Shown: positions 5,035-6,923 of the stretch, in pieces
Numbering within the stretch: the stretch's first letter is position 1
How the letters are laid out: each line of letters starts with the position of its first letter
Source: Pseudomonadota bacterium
GTDB taxonomy: Bacteria; Pseudomonadota; Alphaproteobacteria; Ferrovibrionales; Ferrovibrionaceae
Assembly: GCA_021793055.1 (NCBI GenBank)
Contig: JAJYTL010000175.1
Location: 1 to 6,923 of the forward strand
DNA length: 6,923 bases
Reading direction: 5' to 3'
Notes under the pieces: generated by a model
The model's database searches: none
Told to the model about the DNA's origin: nothing
Seen by the model: the letters and a program-made list of their open reading frames with translations, nothing else
Program-made: the position numbers and the translations under genes

Positions 5035-6171
5035 TTACCCGTTCGCCGTGATGCCAGGGAGCGCCGAGCCCTTGGTGTAGAAGGACTCGAACCCGACCTC
5101 GAAGGCCGCGCCCGCCTGCACATTCGACGGCGTGATATAGGCCTGCACGTTGCCATAAAGCGCGGTTTCGATCGGCTTCGAGCGGTGCAGGTACCAGTAG
5201 GTTCCGGGCGCGATATCGCCGGTCAGATAGTTGCGCTGCCGGATTTGCTGGCTGTAGAGACTGTCCTGGCGGAGATAGTTATTGCCGTTCGCGACCAGAT
5301 CGAGCTCGGTCAAGTCGTTCGCGTTCATCGCCTGGCCATTCAGATAATTGAAGTAACCGCCGATGACCGAGCGCACGTTCGGGTAATTGAGCTGCGTCGC
5401 CTGATTCTGCGCGATGTTCGAGGAATAGCGGAGATTGCCGGCCAGCTCGTACACCGTCTGGAGATCGATGGTCGGAAGCGGCAGCTTGCCGCCAACCTGC
5501 TGCGGCAAGAGATATTCCTGCCACACCTGCACACTCGGGCCGGTGACGCCGTTCAAGACAACGGTGGTGGTCGCGGCGCCGTCGTAAACCGCATCGATGT
5601 TGCCGTTCGTGTAAAGGTTCGCGGCCCAATCGATCGAGAGATAGAGATCGCCGACCGCGGTCTGCGCCAGGATCATGCCGCGGAGATCGGATTCGGGATC
5701 ATAGGCCACCGGCACGTCGAGCAGGAACTGAATGGTCCCGTTGCCGACCGCGGTCGGTGCCGAGGGGTTGGTGATAATGCCGCCGGCAACCGCCACGTCC
5801 GCATTGTTGTAACCGTAGGGGATGCGGGCGCGAACGCAGTTGATGACGAAGAGCTGGAACCCCGACCAGTTGACCCGATCGGTGCCGTCATAATCGGTCA
5901 ACCGGACGCGGGAGATCAGGTTGTAGGGGCCGCGGGGCGAGAGGGTCGCCGCGGCGGTGCCAATCGTAATCGGGCAGGTGACGGCGAGCTGCACCGAGGT
6001 AATAAGGCCTACGTTGAAGAGCTTGATCCGCGTCGTGGTGCCGAGGCCGCTCGCAACGGTGGTGCCGAGATTTTTCCGCATGCGCGGCGCGGAGCCGAGA
6101 AGAATCTGGCGGATTTGGGCGTTTGCCTGGAGCGCCTGCTGCGCCGAGGTGCCGCTTGGAGCCGTGGCCAT
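5035..6171 (-). CDS. Major capsid protein, double jelly-roll, PRD1 P3-like
   Basis: A 378-aa protein, close to PRD1 P3 (about 395 aa), with the strongest ribosome binding site in the window (AGGAGGG, 7 bases before the ATG), as expected for the most abundant virion protein. Recognisable P3-type features: a Gln/Ala-rich N-terminal helix (residues 9-25); NLISRVRLTDYDG (84-96) followed by WSGFQLFVINCVRARIP (102-118), like NLVQRV.YYD and SGWHLHFVNT in P3; VPVAYDPESDLRGMILA (153-169), like VPLAYSETDLTGAVLA; KLPLPTIDLQTVYEL (229-243), like ILPLIDLSTLYNL; and KPIETALYGNVQAYITP (332-348), like KPIYTLQYGNVGFVVNP. The two beta-barrels fall at roughly 45-215 and 216-370. Trimers of such proteins build pseudo-hexameric capsomers on the outer shell over an internal membrane. 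P3 comparison is from memory, but the matches are many and in order. Confidence 0.95.
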   Translation of the reverse strand: MATAPSGTSAQQALQANAQIRQILLGSAPRMRKNLGTTVASGLGTTTRIKLFNVGLITSVQLAVTCPITIGTAAATLSPRGPYNLISRVRLTDYDGTDRVNWSGFQLFVINCVRARIPYGYNNADVAVAGGIITNPSAPTAVGNGTIQFLLDVPVAYDPESDLRGMILAQTAVGDLYLSIDWAANLYTNGNIDAVYDGAATTTVVLNGVTGPSVQVWQEYLLPQQVGGKLPLPTIDLQTVYELAGNLRYSSNIAQNQATQLNYPNVRSVIGGYFNYLNGQAMNANDLTELDLVANGNNYLRQDSLYSQQIRQRNYLTGDIAPGTYWYLHRSKPIETALYGNVQAYITPSNVQAGAAFEVGFESFYTKGSALPGITANG

Positions 6172-6183
6172 AAGAGTGCCCTC

Positions 6184-6351
6184 CTAGCCTTGATTGAAGC
6201 CGGACGGGCCGGCCGGGTTTGACGGGGAAAGAACGCCGCCGGGCGACGTTCCGAGGCCCTTGAAGGCCTTGGCGAACAGAAACCGCGTCACCAAGGCGAC
6301 GGCCGCGATGACGGCAATATTGCCGGGCCGCAAAAGAGCCGTATTGATCAC
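6184..6351 (-). CDS. Small single-span membrane protein (55 aa), possible packaging-vertex protein
   Basis: Starts with GTG inside the stop of the previous gene (the bases CTGTGATC hold both TGA and GTG), a usual sign of translational coupling; no strong ribosome binding site is seen of its own. The 55-residue product has one hydrophobic helix at about residues 11-26 (NIAVIAAVALVTRFLF), then a short basic stretch (AKAFKG) and a Gly/Pro/Ser-rich tail. Its stop TAG forms part of the strong AGGAGGG site of the capsid gene. By position and size it corresponds to PRD1 gene XXII (P22, about 47 aa), a packaging-vertex membrane protein. Function is inferred from context only. Confidence 0.72.
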   Translation of the reverse strand: MINTALLRPGNIAVIAAVALVTRFLFAKAFKGLGTSPGGVLSPSNPAGPSGFNQG

Positions 6352-6461
6352 AGCCAGCTCGTCGAGAAGCCGAGCTTCGTTCCGGCGAATTTGACGACGC
6401 CGAAGGTTAGCAGGGCGACCAGGGCGATGGTGATGACGTTCGGGACGTTGACGGAGATCAT
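6348..6461 (-). CDS. Small single-span membrane protein (37 aa), possible packaging-vertex protein
   Basis: A 37-residue ORF starting MISVNVPNVITIALVALLTF with a clear ribosome binding site (TAGGAG, 7 bases before the ATG) that overlaps the stop of the ATPase gene. Residues about 7-24 form one hydrophobic helix; the rest is short, with two lysines (24 and 29) and a C-terminal STSWL. Position between a P9-like ATPase and the capsid gene matches that of PRD1 gene XX (P20, about 42 aa), a membrane protein of the packaging vertex; that match rests on position, size and hydrophobicity, not on recognisable sequence. The stop overlaps the start of the next gene, so the two are probably translated together. 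Confidence 0.75.
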   Translation of the reverse strand: MISVNVPNVITIALVALLTFGVVKFAGTKLGFSTSWL

Positions 6462-6470
6462 GGGGCGCTC

Positions 6471-6923
6471 CTACAGCCAGACGTGCTTGGGAGCTGCCGG
6501 CGCTCCGTCCTCCGTGCCAGATTCGGGGGACACTTCCGCGTCTATATACCCGGTATCGTAGCGCGGATCAAGAGGGACGGGCCGCATGAGGCGCGGGCGC
6601 TCCATCGGGCGGCGCCAATAGTAGAAATGCGGCGGCTCGACACGGGGGAGCTGATCGAAGCCCGGCACGATCTCCGCCATGCGCTTGCGGTCCTTTTGAT
6701 CGACCATGTCGAAGATGTAAAAGTGCTGCGCTTCCGACATGGCGTCGCGCGAAACCCAAGCCGGACGCTGAACGCCGCCGACGGTGGATATGCCCCTGGA
6801 GCGCCCGCGCGTGTAAAGCGCCATGAGACCGGGTCCGGCGCGGCCCGAGGTGCAGAAAGACCGGAGCTCATCGAGATAGGCGTCCGCCTGCCAGTTGTCG
6901 TAGTGGTGCAGTAGCACGTCGTC
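6471..6923 (-). CDS. Genome-packaging ATPase, PRD1 P9-like (FtsK/HerA superfamily), C-terminal part
   Basis: Partial gene: its 5' end lies beyond base 6923, so the Walker A loop is not visible and the first GTG in the window (6917) should not be taken as the start. The 150 visible residues start with DD and carry a Walker B-like AYLDEL (visible residues 15-20), then LYTRGRSRGIS (about 36-46) followed by GGVQRP (49-54). The spacing of Walker B, the GR..GI stretch and the QRP sensor motif is typical of the FtsK/HerA packaging ATPases of PRD1-type viruses. The last 40 or so residues are a Pro/Asp/Glu-rich tail ending in HVWL. In PRD1, P9 powers DNA translocation into the preformed capsid at one special vertex. 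Position two small genes upstream of the capsid gene supports that role. The gene ends in TAG; the next gene's ribosome binding site overlaps this stop. Confidence 0.88.
   Translation of the reverse strand, partial: DDVLLHHYDNWQADAYLDELRSFCTSGRAGPGLMALYTRGRSRGISTVGGVQRPAWVSRDAMSEAQHFYIFDMVDQKDRKRMAEIVPGFDQLPRVEPPHFYYWRRPMERPRLMRPVPLDPRYDTGYIDAEVSPESGTEDGAPAAPKHVWL

Noticed and set aside
5002..6222. Long plus-strand open frame (406 codons)
   Set aside because: Antisense to the well-supported capsid gene; composition is that of a shadow frame.
1..6923. tRNA, rRNA, CRISPR array, insertion sequence or attachment site
   Set aside because: No repeat-spacer pattern, cloverleaf, transposase frame or direct terminal repeats were seen.

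Overview
The window is part of a GC-rich genome of a tailless, membrane-containing virus related to bacteriophage PRD1 (Tectiviridae-like), either free or as an integrated or plasmid-like provirus. All 17 genes that can be supported lie on the minus strand and are packed with short gaps or start/stop overlaps, so they are read from the high coordinates towards 1. The diagnostic pair is a double jelly-roll major capsid protein of PRD1 P3 type (5035-6171) and, upstream of it, the C-terminal part of an FtsK/HerA-type genome-packaging ATPase of P9 type (6471-6923). The high GC content fits an alphaproteobacterial or similar host (tectiviruses of such hosts, e.g. Gluconobacter phage GC1, are known), but nothing in the window fixes the host. 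No integrase, DNA polymerase, terminal protein or host gene is visible.

Layout in transcription order. (1) Packaging and capsid block, 6923-5035: ATPase, two tiny single-span membrane proteins (37 and 55 aa), then the capsid protein. From memory this is the arrangement of PRD1 genes IX-XX-XXII-III, where the two small proteins belong to the unique packaging vertex. A strong 11-bp hairpin follows the capsid gene. (2) Small membrane-protein block, 4904-3688: five genes of 42, 88, 154, 69 and 31 aa, each with one or more hydrophobic segments, probably proteins of the internal virion membrane. (3) Structural/entry block, 3630-553: a Trp/Pro-rich soluble protein of 145 aa, two N-terminally anchored low-complexity proteins (197 and 196 aa), a lytic transglycosylase with a C-terminal membrane anchor (PRD1 P7-like), and a 291-aa protein with a disordered N-terminal half and a compact C-terminal domain that may be a spike or vertex protein. 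(4) Lysis block, 546-1: a two-span holin-like protein, a very basic 41-43 aa protein, and the N-terminal part of a GH24-like lysozyme that runs off the window.

The products together cover most of what a tectivirus-type particle needs late in infection: capsid shell, packaging motor and its membrane partners, internal membrane proteins, a virion wall-cutting enzyme for entry, a candidate receptor-binding protein, and lysis functions. Apart from the coding content, the window holds two near-identical 32-bp elements in opposite orientation in front of the 197-aa gene and the transglycosylase gene, and a long AT-rich hairpin that covers part of the ribosome binding site of the 145-aa gene. Most small and low-complexity proteins have no function that can be read from sequence alone.
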